From the NCBI RefSeq assembly GCF_958295425.1, contig NC_081144.1, positions 6,797,186-6,861,185 on the forward strand: a stretch of DNA of 64,000 nucleotides, in the 5' to 3' direction. Shown here one piece after another: positions 37,001 through 48,297 of the stretch. The translations under genes were made by a program, and so were the position numbers. The notes below the pieces were generated by a model that saw only the letters and a list, made by a program, of their open reading frames with translations, searched no databases and was not told the DNA's origin. Positions within the stretch are counted from its first letter, which is position 1. The number at the start of each line of letters is the position of its first letter. This DNA is from Solea solea. Taxonomy: Eukaryota; Chordata; Actinopteri; Pleuronectiformes; Soleidae.

Positions 37001-38398
37001 GAATAAATAAACTGAATAGAAAGAGAGATTTGATTGTTGTAGCTTAATGGAGTATTGTTTCCACTGTATACTGGGCCTATTATCTAATTGCACCTTAGAA
37101 ACAAAGAACAACCAACACAGAAACATCAAACATGAATTATGAAATATATCAAAACTAAAGAAAATATGGCAAACTTGAGGGACTTTTTTATATATATACC
37201 TTTTATTATTATTATTGAATTACACATTTAGCAGTATTTATTAGAATTGATCAAAGTTAGGCTTATATTAAACTGTATAAATATATGCGATGTGCAAAAC
37301 TGTGCCATCATGTTTAACAAAATCAGCAGGTAACAGTATTACATGTGCATAGTCCATACAAATAAGTCAGGCATCAGGTTATATTATGTCAGAAACAAAT
37401 GAGATATATTTTCCATGAATAAAGTTAGAACAGAGAAGGAAAACATTGGCAAATACACAGTATAAGTTGCTTATATTTCATATTAATAAATAAAATAAAT
37501 AGTATTTTATATTTACAGACACATAGGATACAAGGACACTTTATTGGTGTTGGAGAGCCTAAGGAAAGCTCAGAATGTTGATGTTGGTGATTTAATATTT
37601 AAATGCATATTAGTGAGTATGATTAAGAACCAGAAGCAACAACCACTAACTAATATTAATTAACAGTAATCAAAAAATGTATAGATTCATTTTTTTTGAC
37701 ATAGACCCATTTTGTTGATTAGAATAATTAATTTGCAAGCATAACTAACAACTCTTTAGGACTCATATACGTTGTAAATAAAAAGCATGGGGCTGTTTCT
37801 AAAAATGTAAAGAAAAAATGGGAATAAAAATAAACTGCATTTGACAGATTTAAAAAGTTTGTGTTTGTGAGCATTGTCCGCCAGTTCAAAGACAATTTTT
37901 CTCAGCACAAAATTGCAAAGAATTTAACATTTTACTGTCAACAGTTCTGAATATCGTGAAAAGATTCAGGTATTCAGGGGAAATCTCAAAGGTCAAGGGT
38001 ATAAACCAATGCAGAATGTGAAGGAACATCAAGCCATCCGGCAAAGATATAAAATAAACATTATACAGATTGTTTTTAACATAAATTGCAATTCTGATTG
38101 TGTGTTGGTCTGTTAGATAAAGGTTCACATGAATTAAAAAATTACAGCATTTAGTTTTTAAATTGTATTTTATAAAACTGTTGTATTGTTCTACTATTCA
38201 ATTGTTCATGTTTTGTTCTAGTAGTATTGTATGGTGGGAATGGTATGCAAAAGTGGGGAAATGGAGAAGGAAGATTAATAAAAGAAAAATTGTTGAGGAG
38301 CAAGAGAAGTAAATCATCCATGTAATGTCAACCAGTTGTTCAGTAAACAGTTAAAAGAAGAAAAATGATGTTCCTGTCTTTTTTACTGTAAAGTACGA

Positions 38399-41300
38399 CT
38401 AAGCCCAGGACCAGTTGCAGCATTTGCAATTTGCTCTGTAGACCAAACCAGTTTGGCATTCATGAATATGTGCTACAGAATTAGTACATTGCAAAAAAGA
38501 ATAGTTGTTCTCGGGATTAGGGTAAATACCATCACGTTTTCCTTTACAATCGCCTGTACTGGATACGAAAACTGTGGTTGTTGTTGTGGTTGTAGTAGTG
38601 GGAGTGGTGGATGTGGTTGTGGTGGTTGGAGTGGTGGTTGTGGTAGTTGGAGTTGTGGTTGTAGTAGTGGGAGTTGTGGTTGTGGTAGTTGGGGTTGTGG
38701 TTGTAGTAGTGGGAGTTGTAGTTGTAGTAGTGGGAGTTGTGGTTGTAGTAGTGGGAATTGTGGTTGTAGTGGTGGGAGTTGTAGTAGTGGGAGTTGTGGT
38801 TGTAGTAGTTGGGGTTGTGGTTGTAGTAGTGGGAGTTGTGGTTGTAGTAGTGGGAGTTGTGGTTGTAGTGGTGGGAGTTGTAGTAGTGGGAGTTGTGGTT
38901 GTAGTAGTTGGGGTTGTGGTTGTAGTGGTGGGAGTTGTGGTTGTAGTAGTGGGAGTTGTGGTTGTGGTAGTTGGGGTTGTGGTTGTAGTAGTGGGAGTTG
39001 TAGTTGTAGTAGTGGGAGTTGTAGTTGTGGTAGTTGGGGTTGTGGTTGTAGTAGTGGGAGTTGTGGTTGTAGTAGTGGGAGTTGTGGTTGTAGTAGTTGG
39101 GGTTGTGATTGTAGTGGTGGGAGTTGTGGTTGTGGTAGTTGGGGTTGTGGTTGTAGTAGTGGGAGTTGTGGTTGTGGTAGTTGGGGTTGTGGTTGTAGTA
39201 GTGGGAGTTGTGGTTGTAGTAGTGGGAGTTGTGGTTGTGGTAGTTGGGGTTGTGGTTGTAGTAGTGGGAGTTGTGGTTGTGGTAGTTGGGGTTGTGGTTG
39301 TAGTAGTGGGAGTTGTGGTTGTAGTAGTGGGAGTTGTGGTTGTGGTAGTTGGGGTTGTGGTTGTAGTAGTGGGAGTTGTGGTTGTAGTAGTTGGGGTTGT
39401 GGTTGTAGTGCTGGGAGTTGTGGTTGTAGTAGTGGGAGTTGTGGTTGTGGTAGTTGGGGTTGTGGTTGTAGTAGTGGGAGTTGTAGTTGTAGTAGTGGGA
39501 GTTGTGGTTGTAGTGGTGGGAGTTGTGGTTGTAGTAGTGGGAGCTGTGGTTGTGGTAGTTGGGGTTGTGGTTGTAGTAGTGGGAGTTGTAGTTGTAGTAG
39601 TGGGAGTTGTGGTTGTAGTAGTTGGAGTTGTGGTAGTAGTAGTGGGAGTTGTGGTTGTAGTGGTGGGAGTTGTAGTTGTAGTAGTGGGAGTTGTGGTTGT
39701 AGTAGTGGGAGTTGTGGTTGTAGTGGTGGGAGTTGTAGTTGTAGTAGTGGGAGTTGTGGTTGTAGTAGTTGGGGTTGTGGTTGTAGTAGTGGGAGTTGGA
39801 GTTGTAGTAGTGGGAGTTGTGGTTGTGGTAGTTGGGGTTGTGGTTGTAGTAGTGGGAGTTGTAGTTGTAGTAGTGGGAGTTGTGGTTGTAGTAGTGGGAA
39901 TTGTGGTTGTAGTGGTGGGTGTTGTAGTTGTAGTTATGGGAGTTGTGGTTGTAGTAGTTGGGGTTGTGGTTGTAGTAGTGGGAGTTGTGGTTGTAGTAGT
40001 GGGAGTTGTTGTTGTAGTAGTGGGAGTTGTAGTTGTAGTAGTGGGAGTTGTGGTTGTAGTAGTTGGGGTTGTGGTTGTAGTGGTGGGAGTTGTGGTTGTA
40101 GTAGTGGGAGTTGTGGTTGTGGTAGTGGGAGTTGTGGTTGTAGTAGTGGGAGTTGTAGTTGTGGTAGTTGGGGTTGTGGTTGTAGTGGTGGGAGTTGTGG
40201 TTGTTGTAGTGGGAGTTGTGGTTGTAGTAGTGGGAGTTGTGGTTGTAGTGGTGGGAGTTGTAGTTGTAGTAGTGGGAGTTGTAGTTGTGGTAGTTGGGGT
40301 TGTGGTTGTAGTGGTGGGAGTTGTGGTTGTAGTAGTGGGAGTTGTGGTTGTAGTAGTTGGAGTTGTGGTAGTAGTAGTGGGAGTTGTGGTTGTAGTGGTG
40401 GGAGTTGTAGTTGTAGTAGTGGGAGTTGTGGTTGTAGTAGTGGGAGTTGTGGTTGTAGTGGTGGGAGTTGTAGTTGTAGTAGTGGGAGTTGTGGTTGTAG
40501 TAGTTGGGGTTGTGGTTGTAGTGGTGGGAGTTGTGGTTGTAGTAGTGGGAGTTGTGGTTGTGGTAGTTGGGGTTGTGGTTGTAGTAGTGGGAGTTGTAGT
40601 TGTAGTAGTGGGAGTTGTGGTTGTAGTAGTGGGAATTGTGGTTGTAGTGGTGGGTGTTGTAGTTGTAGTTATGGGAGTTGTGGTTGTAGTAGTTGGGGTT
40701 GTGGTTGTAGTAGTGGGAGTTGTGGTTGTAGTAGTGGGAGTTGTTGTTGTAGTAGTGGGAGTTGTAGTTGTAGTAGTGGGAGTTGTGGTTGTAGTAGTTG
40801 GGGTTGTGGTTGTAGTGGTGGGAGTTGTGGTTGTAGTAGTGGGAGTTGTGGTTGTGGTAGTGGGAGTTGTGGTTGTAGTAGTGGGAGTTGTAGTTGTGGT
40901 AGTTGGGGTTGTGGTTGTAGTGGTGGGAGTTGTGGTTGTTGTAGTGGGAGTTGTGGTTGTAGTAGTGGGAGTTGTGGTTGTAGTGGTGGGAGTTGTAGTT
41001 GTAGTAGTGGGAGTTGTAGTTGTGGTAGTTGGGGTTGTGGTTGTAGTGGTGGGAGTTGTGGTTGTAGTGGTGGGAGTTGTGGTTGTAGTAGTGGGAGTTG
41101 TGGTTGTGGTAGTTGGAGTTGTGGTCGTAGTAGTGGGAGTTGTGGTTGTGGTAGTTGGGGTTGTGGTTGTAGTAGTGGGAGTTGTAGTTGTAGTAGTGGG
41201 AGTTGTGGTTGTAGTAGTGGGAGTTGTAGTTGTAGTAGTGGGAGTTGTGGTTGTAGTAGTGGGAGTTGTAGTTGTAGTAGTGGGAGTTGTGGTTGTAGTA

Positions 41301-44300
41301 GTGGGAGTTGTGGTTGTAGTGGTGGGAGTTGTAGTTGTAGTAGTGGGAGTTGTGGTTGTAGTAGTGGGAGTTGTGGTTGTAGTGGTGGGAGTTGTAGTTG
41401 TAGTAGTGGGAGTTGTGGTTGTAGTAGTTGGGGTTGTGGTTGTAGTGGTGGGAGTTGTGGTTGTAGTAGTGGGAGTTGTGGTTGTGGTAGTTGGGGTTGT
41501 GGTTGTAGTAGTGGGAGTTGTAGTTGTAGTAGTGGGAGTTGTGGCTGTAGTAGTGGGAGTTGTGGTTGTAGTGGTGGGAGTTGTAGTTGTAGTAGTGGGA
41601 GTTGTGGTTGTAGTAGTTAGGGTTGTGGTTGTAGTAGTGGGAGTTGTGGTTGTAGTGGTGGGAGTTGTGGTAGTGGGAGTTGTGGTTGTAGTAGTGGGAG
41701 TTGTGGTTGTGGTGGTTGTAGTAGTGGGAGTTGTGGTTGTGGTAGTTGGGGTTGTGGTTGTAGTAGTGGGAGTTGTAGTTGTAGGAGTTGTGGTTGTAGT
41801 AGTGGGAGTTGTGGTTGTAGTGGTGGGAGTTGTAGCTGTAGTAGTTGGGGTTGTGGTTGTAGTGGTGGGAGTTGTGGTTGTAGTAGTGGGAGTTGTAGTT
41901 GTAGTAGTGGGAGTTGTGGTTGTAGTAGTGGGAGTTGTGGTTGTAGTGGTGGGAGTTGTAGTTGTAGTAGTGGGAGTTGTGGTTGTAGTGGTGGGAGTTG
42001 TAGTTGTAGTAGTGGGAGTTGTGGTTGTAGTAGTTGGGGTTGTGGTTGTAGTGGTGGGAGTTGTGGTTGTAGTAGTGGGAGTTGTGGTTGTGGTAGTTGG
42101 GGTTGTGGTTGTAGTAGTGGGAGTTGTAGTTGTAGTAGTGGGAGTTGTGGTTGTAGTAGTGGGAGTTGTGGTTGTAGTGGTGGGAGTTGTAGTTGTAGTA
42201 GTGGGAGTTGTGGTTGTAGTAGTTGGGGTTGTGGTTGTAGTAGTGGGAGTTGTGGTTGTAGTAGTGGGAGTTGTGGTTGTAGTGGTGGGAGTTGTGGTTG
42301 TAGTGGTGGGAGTTGTAGTTGTAGTAGTGGGAGTTGTGGTTGTAGTGGTGGGAGTTGTAGTTGTAGTAGTGGGAGTTGTGGTTGTAGTTGTTGGGGTTGT
42401 GGTTGTAGTGGTGGGAGTTGTGGTTGTAGTAGTGGGAGTTGTGGTAGTTGGGGTTGTGGTTGTAGTAGTGGGAGTTGTAGTTGTAGTAGTGGGAGTTGCG
42501 GTTGTAGTAGTGGGAGTTGTGGTTGTAGTGGTGGGAGTTGTAGTTGTAGTAGTGGGAGTTGTGGTTGTAGTAGTTGGGGTTGTGGTTGTAGTAGTGGGAG
42601 TTGTGGTTGTAGTAGTGGGAGTTGTGGTTGTAGTGGTGGGAGTTGTAGTTGTAGTAGTGGGAGTTGTGGTTGTAGTAGTTGGGGTTGTGGTTGTAGTGGT
42701 GGTAGTTGTGATTGTAGTAGTGGGAGTTGTGGTTGTCGTAGTGGGAGTTGTGGTTGTAGTGGTGGGAGTTGTAGTAGTGGGAGTTGTGGTTGTAGTAGTT
42801 GGGGTTGTGGTTGTGGTAGTTGGGGTTGTGGTTGTTGGAGTGGTTGTTGTGGTAGTTGGAGTAGTGGTTGTAGTAGTGGGAGTTGTGGTTGTGGTAGTTG
42901 GGGTTGTGGTTGTAGTGGTGGGAGTTGTGGTTGTAGTAGTGGGAGTTGTGGTTGTGGTAGTTGGGGTTGTGGTTGTAGTAGTGGGAACTGTGGTTGTAGT
43001 GGTGGGAGTTGTGGTTGTAGTAGTGGGAGTTGTGGTCGTGGTAGTTGGAGTGGTGGTTGTGGTAGTTGGAGTTGTGATTGTAGTAGTGGGAGTTGTGGTT
43101 GTGGTAGTTGGGGTTGTGGTTGTAGTAGTGGGAGTTGTGGTTGTGGTAGTTGGGGTTGTGGTTGTCGTAGTGGGAGTTGTAGTTGTGGTAGTTGGGGTTG
43201 TGGTTGTGGTTGTAGTAGTGGGAGTTGTGGTTGTAGTTGTGGGAGTTGTTGTTGGAGTGGTTGTTGTGGTAGTTGGGGTTGTGGTTGTAGTAGTGGGAGT
43301 TGTGGTTGTAGTAGCTGGAGTTGTGGTTGTGGTAGTTGGGGTTGTGGTTGTTGGAGTGGTTGTTGTGGTAGTAGGAGTAGTGGTTGTAATAGTGGGAGTT
43401 GTGGTTGTGGTAGTTGGGGTTGTGGTTGTACTAGTGGGAGTGGTGGTTGTTGTAGTGGGAGTTGTAGTTGTGGTAGTTGGAGTCGTGGTTGTCGTAGTGG
43501 GAGTTGTGGTTGTGGTAGTTGGGGTTGTGGTTGTAGTTGTGGTAGTTGGGGTTGTGGTTGTAGTAGTGGGAGTTGTGGTTGTAGTTGTGGGAGTTGTTGT
43601 TGTTGGAGTGGTTGTTGTGGTAGTTGGGGTTGTGGTTGTAGTAGTGGGAGTTGTGGTAGTAGCTGGAGTTGTGGTTGTGGTAGTTGGGGTTGTGGTTGTT
43701 GGAGTGGTTGTTGTGGTAGTTGGAGTAGTGGTTGTAGTAGTGGGAGTTGTGGTTGTGGTGGTTGGGGTTGTGGTTGTACTAGTGGGAGTGGTGGTTGTTA
43801 TAGTGGGAGTTGTAGTTGTGGTAGTTGGAGTCGTGGTTGTCGTAGTGGGAGTTGTGGTAGTTGGGGTTGTGGTTGTAGTTGTGGTAGTTGGGGTTGTGGT
43901 TGTGGTAGTTGTGGTTGTAGTTGCGGTTGTTGTGGTAGTTGGGGTTGTGGTTGTAGTAGTGGGAGTTGTGGTTATGGTTGTAGTAGTGGGAGTTGTAGTT
44001 GTTGTTGTAGTAGTTGGAGTAGTGGTTGTAGTAGTAGTGGGAGTGGTAGTAGTTGGGGTTGTGGTTGTAGTAGTGGGAGTTGTGGTTGTGGTAGTTGGGG
44101 TTGTGGTTGTAGTAGTGGGAGTTGTGGTAGTTGGGGTTGTGGTTGTAGTAGTGGGAGTTGTAGTTGTAGTAGTGGGAGTTGTAGTTGTGGTAGTTGGGGT
44201 TGTGGTTGTTGGAGTGGTTGTTGTGGTAGTTGGGGTTGTGGTTGTAGTAGTGGGAGTTGTGATTGTGGTAGTTGGGGTTGTGGTTGTAGTAGTGGGAGTT

Positions 44301-47300
44301 GTGGTTGTGGTAGTTGGGGTTGTGGTTGTAGTAGTGGGAGTTGTAGTTGCAGTAGTGGGAGTTGTAGTTGTGGTAGTTGGGGTTGTGGTTGTTGGAGTGG
44401 TTGTTGTGGTAGTTGGAGTAGTGGTTGTAGTTGTGGTAGTTGGGGTTGTGGTTGTTGGAGTCGTTGTTGTGGTAGTTGGAGTAGTGGGAGTTGTGGTTGT
44501 AGTTGTGGTTGTTGGAGTGGTTGTTGTGGTAGTTCGAGTAGTGGTTGTAGTTGGGGGAGTTGTGATTGTGGTTGTAGTAGTCTGGGTTGTGGTTGTAGTA
44601 GTTGGGGTTGTGGTCGTGATAGTTGGAGTTGTGGTCGTGGTAGTTGGGGTTGTGGTTGTGGTTGTAGTCGGGGCAGTTGTGGTGATACTAGCTGGGGTTG
44701 TGGTTGTGATAGTTGGGGTTGTGGTTGTAGTAGTGGGAGTTGTGGTCGTGGTAGTTGGGGTTGTGGTTGTGGTTGTAGTTGGGGCAGTTGTGGTGATACT
44801 AGCTGGGGTTGTGGTTGTGATAGTTGGGGTTGTGGTTGTAGTAGTGGGAGTTGTGGTCGTGGTAGTTGGGGTTGTGGTTGTGGTTGTAGTCGGGGCAGTT
44901 GTGGTGGTACTAGCTGGGGTTGTGGTTATGGTAGTTGGGGTTGTGGTTGTAGTAATGGGATTTGTGGCCATGGTAGTTGGAGTGGGAGTTGTGGTGGTGG
45001 TAGTAAGAGTTGTGGCCATGGTAGTTGGAGTTGTGGTCGTGGGAGTTGTGGTTGTGGTAGTCGGATTTGTGGTTGTAGTAGTGGGAGTTAAGGTCGTGGA
45101 TGTTGGGGTTGTAATAGTGTGAGTAGGGGTTTTGGTAGTTGGGGTTGTGGTTATTGGAGTTTGCATGAGTGTTTTCAATTGGCTGAAGAAGGGACTGCTG
45201 CTCTGGTTACAAAATCTTCCATTAAAGTCATCCAGGTCCAGTGACCATACAACAGCTCCTCCAAAATTGTTTGCTCGGAGGTAACTGACCTGAGAAGTGG
45301 AGGAGGACAACATGTTGACTAAATATCAAAATTTGTGATTGGCAAAGTTTTCACTTCAATTTTTAAATATTTTTTACCTTTGCATTGAGACTTTCTTCAT
45401 TATCAAATCCAACCCACTGGTTTTCTGTGATGGCATATGGAACTCTCTGATCATTTATCAGCTTGATGGTAGCGCCATCAGTATAAAGACAGGTCTGAAA
45501 GAAATGTGTAACAATATAGATTTAAGCATGTGCTGTAATAGTTATTCAGTCCAAACATTAAGCAAAACTGTGTCTCACTTCACTCATGATCAAGTATGGC
45601 CACATACACACAAGTATTGTTGCTAACTTGATTCATAGTTATAGTCCAAATTACAACTCATAGCTGCATAACAAATGAACATTTCTTTTGCGGATTTTGA
45701 CTCTTGATCGATCATTACAATTACTATCTCAATGTTGTGATGGAACTTTGTGGAAATTCTTGCATCAACGGAAACAAATTTCCTCTATTTTGCTCTGACC
45801 CACAAAACATTTTGGCCAATCAAGACGTAGATGTATGTTAAGTAATATGTTACTGTTCACTAAGGCTATGGATATTGTACTTATAACTTCTTGCAGTCAC
45901 AACTCATTGTTAGAGATAACCCCTCTGGCATTTTACCAATGCATTCCTAAACCGGTATCCAGATCACCACCAAAATATAATGTTCTTTTCATTGGACCAT
46001 GACCTACATCTCCTTGAAATTTCATCCAAATCCACCCTTTATATTTTAAGTTATGCTGCTAAAAATCAAACTCCCGAAAACATGACAGCATTAATGTAAG
46101 TAAGAATATCATGACAGGTTACCTCATAATAAGCCCAGAATCCATCTTCACCAGTGTAGCAGCCTTCTTCACCAGGACCGTTGGCAGGTGCTCCAACATC
46201 AGTAGATGCAGAGGAGAGGTTGAAAGCTCGCCCATATGCTGCTATTCCCAAATTCAACTGTTCAGCAGATGCTCCTTGTTCCAACCAATATTGCATGGCA
46301 GAGTCCTAACATGTGGGACAAAACAATAAGGATTAAAAGGCATCTCTTGACAGATTGGTGTTCAAGTAGTTTATGTGTGAATTCTGGTATTTACAGTGTT
46401 AGAGTAAATGTGGTCTCCAGTGTCTTTGGATCCCTTGTATAAAGGGCTGTGATGTCCTGTGACACTCTCCCAGGGGCCATGAAAATCAAATGTCAGCACA
46501 TTAATGAAGTCCAGGTGCCTGATAAAATGTAGAGGAGAACATGTTAACCAAACATTCAGATTGCCAATCCTAGGTATAAAGTGAAGAACTGCAACATCAA
46601 ATTCAGTTTTACTTTGCAATTTGCCCGACTTCATAACTGGCATCGATGATGTCTTTCTCAGCGGAGACACTAGCCGTTAGGATCAATTTGCTGAAAGTTC
46701 CTAACTCTGGATCAGTTGCAAACATTTCTTTGAGTTCCTACAAAGCAAAGAAGCATGGCTCAGTTTGTCGAGTTCAAAATCTTATACGAACATGGAGCAC
46801 ATTGTATATTTCCAAGAGAGGCAGAGGAGAGGGTCTGACCTTGCACAACAGTGTGAATTTCTGCTTGTACCCTGTTTGGCTTCCAGGGAACCGCCAGTCC
46901 AGGTTAAGCCCATCAAAACCATATTCTCTCAGTTTTGTCACAGCAGATAGGGCAAATGCTAATCTGCTCAGTTGTGATGACACCATTGTTCTGAATCTGG
47001 AAAACATTTAAACAGTGCTCTCAACATCCACATAATAACAGTAATATTAACAAGCAATCACTTGCTGCATTAGTCTGCTACAATACAAGAAAATCCAGCA
47101 GTAGACACAAGTAGAAAAGTACAGTTGAGGCAAACATGCATTGCAGACAACTAGTGAGTGTTTGAGCTTAATTACGTTTCTTTTGCAGCAAACCAATTTG
47201 GATATATATTTTATTATTTTTGAACTATGAACAACAATCGTAATATTAGCAAGTTTGGCATAAATAAAGTATGTCCATCTATCTTTCTAACCATGTACTG

Positions 47301-48297
47301 TACAATGGAAAACTAAAATTTGTTGGTTTTATTTAACAGATAAGGTGCAAAGAAAGGGCTAAGGGTTTAGGTTAGGTGTGTTGTAGCAGGGAAACATGCG
47401 TGGCAGTGGGTCCCAAGGACCAGAATTGAGAGACCCTGTCATATGTTTGTCGTCAGTGACACCTAAAATATTTTCTTTGTCGCTTTTTCTGTGAAGTAAA
47501 TGTTCAAGTGAATTATCAAATTACAGATTTACATTTTATTGTATTTTTTAGAAAGTGCCCTTACCACTGGGGATAGGGTAGATACATTCTAACAAAAACA
47601 CCTTAATATTCTAGTATGTAACTTACTTTTCCGTGTTGAAGTTTATGCCACCAACTGCGAGAAGTGTTTTGAGCTCGGGATTTCTGTGGGAAATACAGTA
47701 ATAAAGTGACATATACAAAACATACATACACAACTGAACACTATTCTAAGAATATTGAGAAGCGAAAGGTCTGACCTGCTTTTGAGTTCATTAAATTCCT
47801 CATAACGTTGAATGTCAGAGGCTTTCATCGGGGCCAACTCATTTGACTCACTAATACCAGCAAAGGCGAAGATCAGATGAGTGCATTTGTCAGGATCGAT
47901 GTCTGAAATTGTGAACTTTCCGTCTGCAGCTCGGTTTTCAGCCAAGCTGTTGTAGTAACAAATCAGTTTGGTGGAAGAGGCTGTAACATGAGAAATAAAA
48001 ACAACTTTTTTTAAAAATTGACTGAAATGGTTTCAGCAATAGTTAATGCAAAGGAGGATTTAACCCTAACCCAAATAATGTTTCCAACATTTCCAAACTT
48101 TTTAACATTTCAATCTTTATTGAAGAATGTAAACTGTAATTAATGTTATAAACTCACCAAAGCTGGCAATGATCAGGAGGAAACCTTCAAAGTTAAAGAG
48201 TTTGTCAGTATGAGATTGAAAATAGTGTGTGTTTTGGTTCACCTGAATAATATATATATTGTGAGACCTTACCTGCGGTCAGTATTGGGTTAAACAT
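38399..48297 (-). CDS. chia: giant mucin-like, catalytically dead chitinase (chia2)
   Basis: Chitinase-derived secreted protein of 2636 aa, ten coding exons: 48273-48297, 48158-48184, 47776-47980, 47627-47683, 46840-46996, 46613-46737, 46395-46518, 46123-46305, 45378-45494 and 38399-45289. All sites are GT-AG and the frame closes. Order: signal peptide (about 1-18), GH18 fold (about 22-383), Thr/Pro mucin tract (about 384-2579), CBM14 (about 2586-2636, ending CKCCNWSWA). The catalytic motif reads [10 protein letters not shown]: Glu140 is Arg and Asp136 is Asn. MTYD is LTFD and GGWNF is GGINF. It should not hydrolyse chitin but may bind it. The last exon fuses what are exons 10 and 11 in chia1 and chia3. 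The tract stays in frame over 6.6 kb, suggesting selection. The peritrophin-like role is inferred. Confidence 0.92.
39604..41073 (-). repeat. 735-bp higher-order repeat inside the array (two copies)
   Basis: Three separate sequence markers recur exactly 735 bases apart: TAGTTATGGGAG (39932 and 40667), TGGTAGTAGTAGTGGG (39631 and 40366), and TTGTTGTAGTGGGAG (40201 and 40936). 735 equals 35 units of 21. The outer boundaries are approximate. Confidence 0.85.
44600..44935 (-). repeat. 111-bp triplicated sub-block (37 codons)
   Basis: GGGGCAGTTGTGGTG-type markers occur at 44670, 44781 and 44892, each 111 bases apart. The block encodes an Ala/Ser/Ile-containing variant of the Thr/Pro unit at the GH18-proximal end of the array. 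Confidence 0.85.

Larger units (their letters stand above)
29319..38398. other. intergenic region between chia1-B and chia2
   Basis: About 9 kb of AT-rich DNA homologous to 6693-13984, with copy-specific insertions (about 29980-30075, most of 30823-31868, 33990-34225, 36840-36955). Besides the listed elements I see no coding exon. A 63-codon open frame at 36255-36446 is repeat-derived. Confidence 0.6.
19113..38900 (+). repeat. right arm of large tandem segmental duplication
   Basis: This is the partner of 1-14515, about 5 kb longer because of copy-specific insertions and because the left copy lost most of pm20d1. Copy-specific sequence here includes 20120-21112 upstream of pm20d1, most of 30823-31868, and 33990-34225. 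The 3' limit is soft, because both arms end in the same repeat array of the chia2 last exon. It holds complete pm20d1 and chia1 genes, so this arm looks like the less damaged copy. Confidence 0.9.
38574..45160 (-). repeat. Thr/Pro-coding minisatellite array (21- and 15-bp units)
   Basis: About 6.6 kb of tandem units. The plus strand is almost only G and T with scattered A; the minus strand encodes Pro-Thr6 (21 bases) with interspersed Pro-Thr4 (15 bases) and Thr-only variants. All unit sizes are multiples of three. Rare variants (Ile, Ala, Ser, Leu, Val) mark sub-blocks. Because no unit contains a stop in several frames, long spurious open frames appear on the plus strand. Confidence 0.97.

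Noticed and set aside
38453..41620. Plus-strand Cys/Gly/Ser-rich open frame (1055 codons), resembling a keratin-associated protein
   Set aside because: Another frame of the same array on the strand opposite to a fully spliced chitinase gene.
38574..45122. Very long plus-strand open frame (2182 codons of Val/Gly)
   Set aside because: Mirror frame of the Thr/Pro array. The repeat units contain no stops in several frames. It lacks any domain, signal or splice context.
38574..45160. CRISPR-like array
   Set aside because: Units are contiguous coding repeats with no unique spacers, in a eukaryotic gene.
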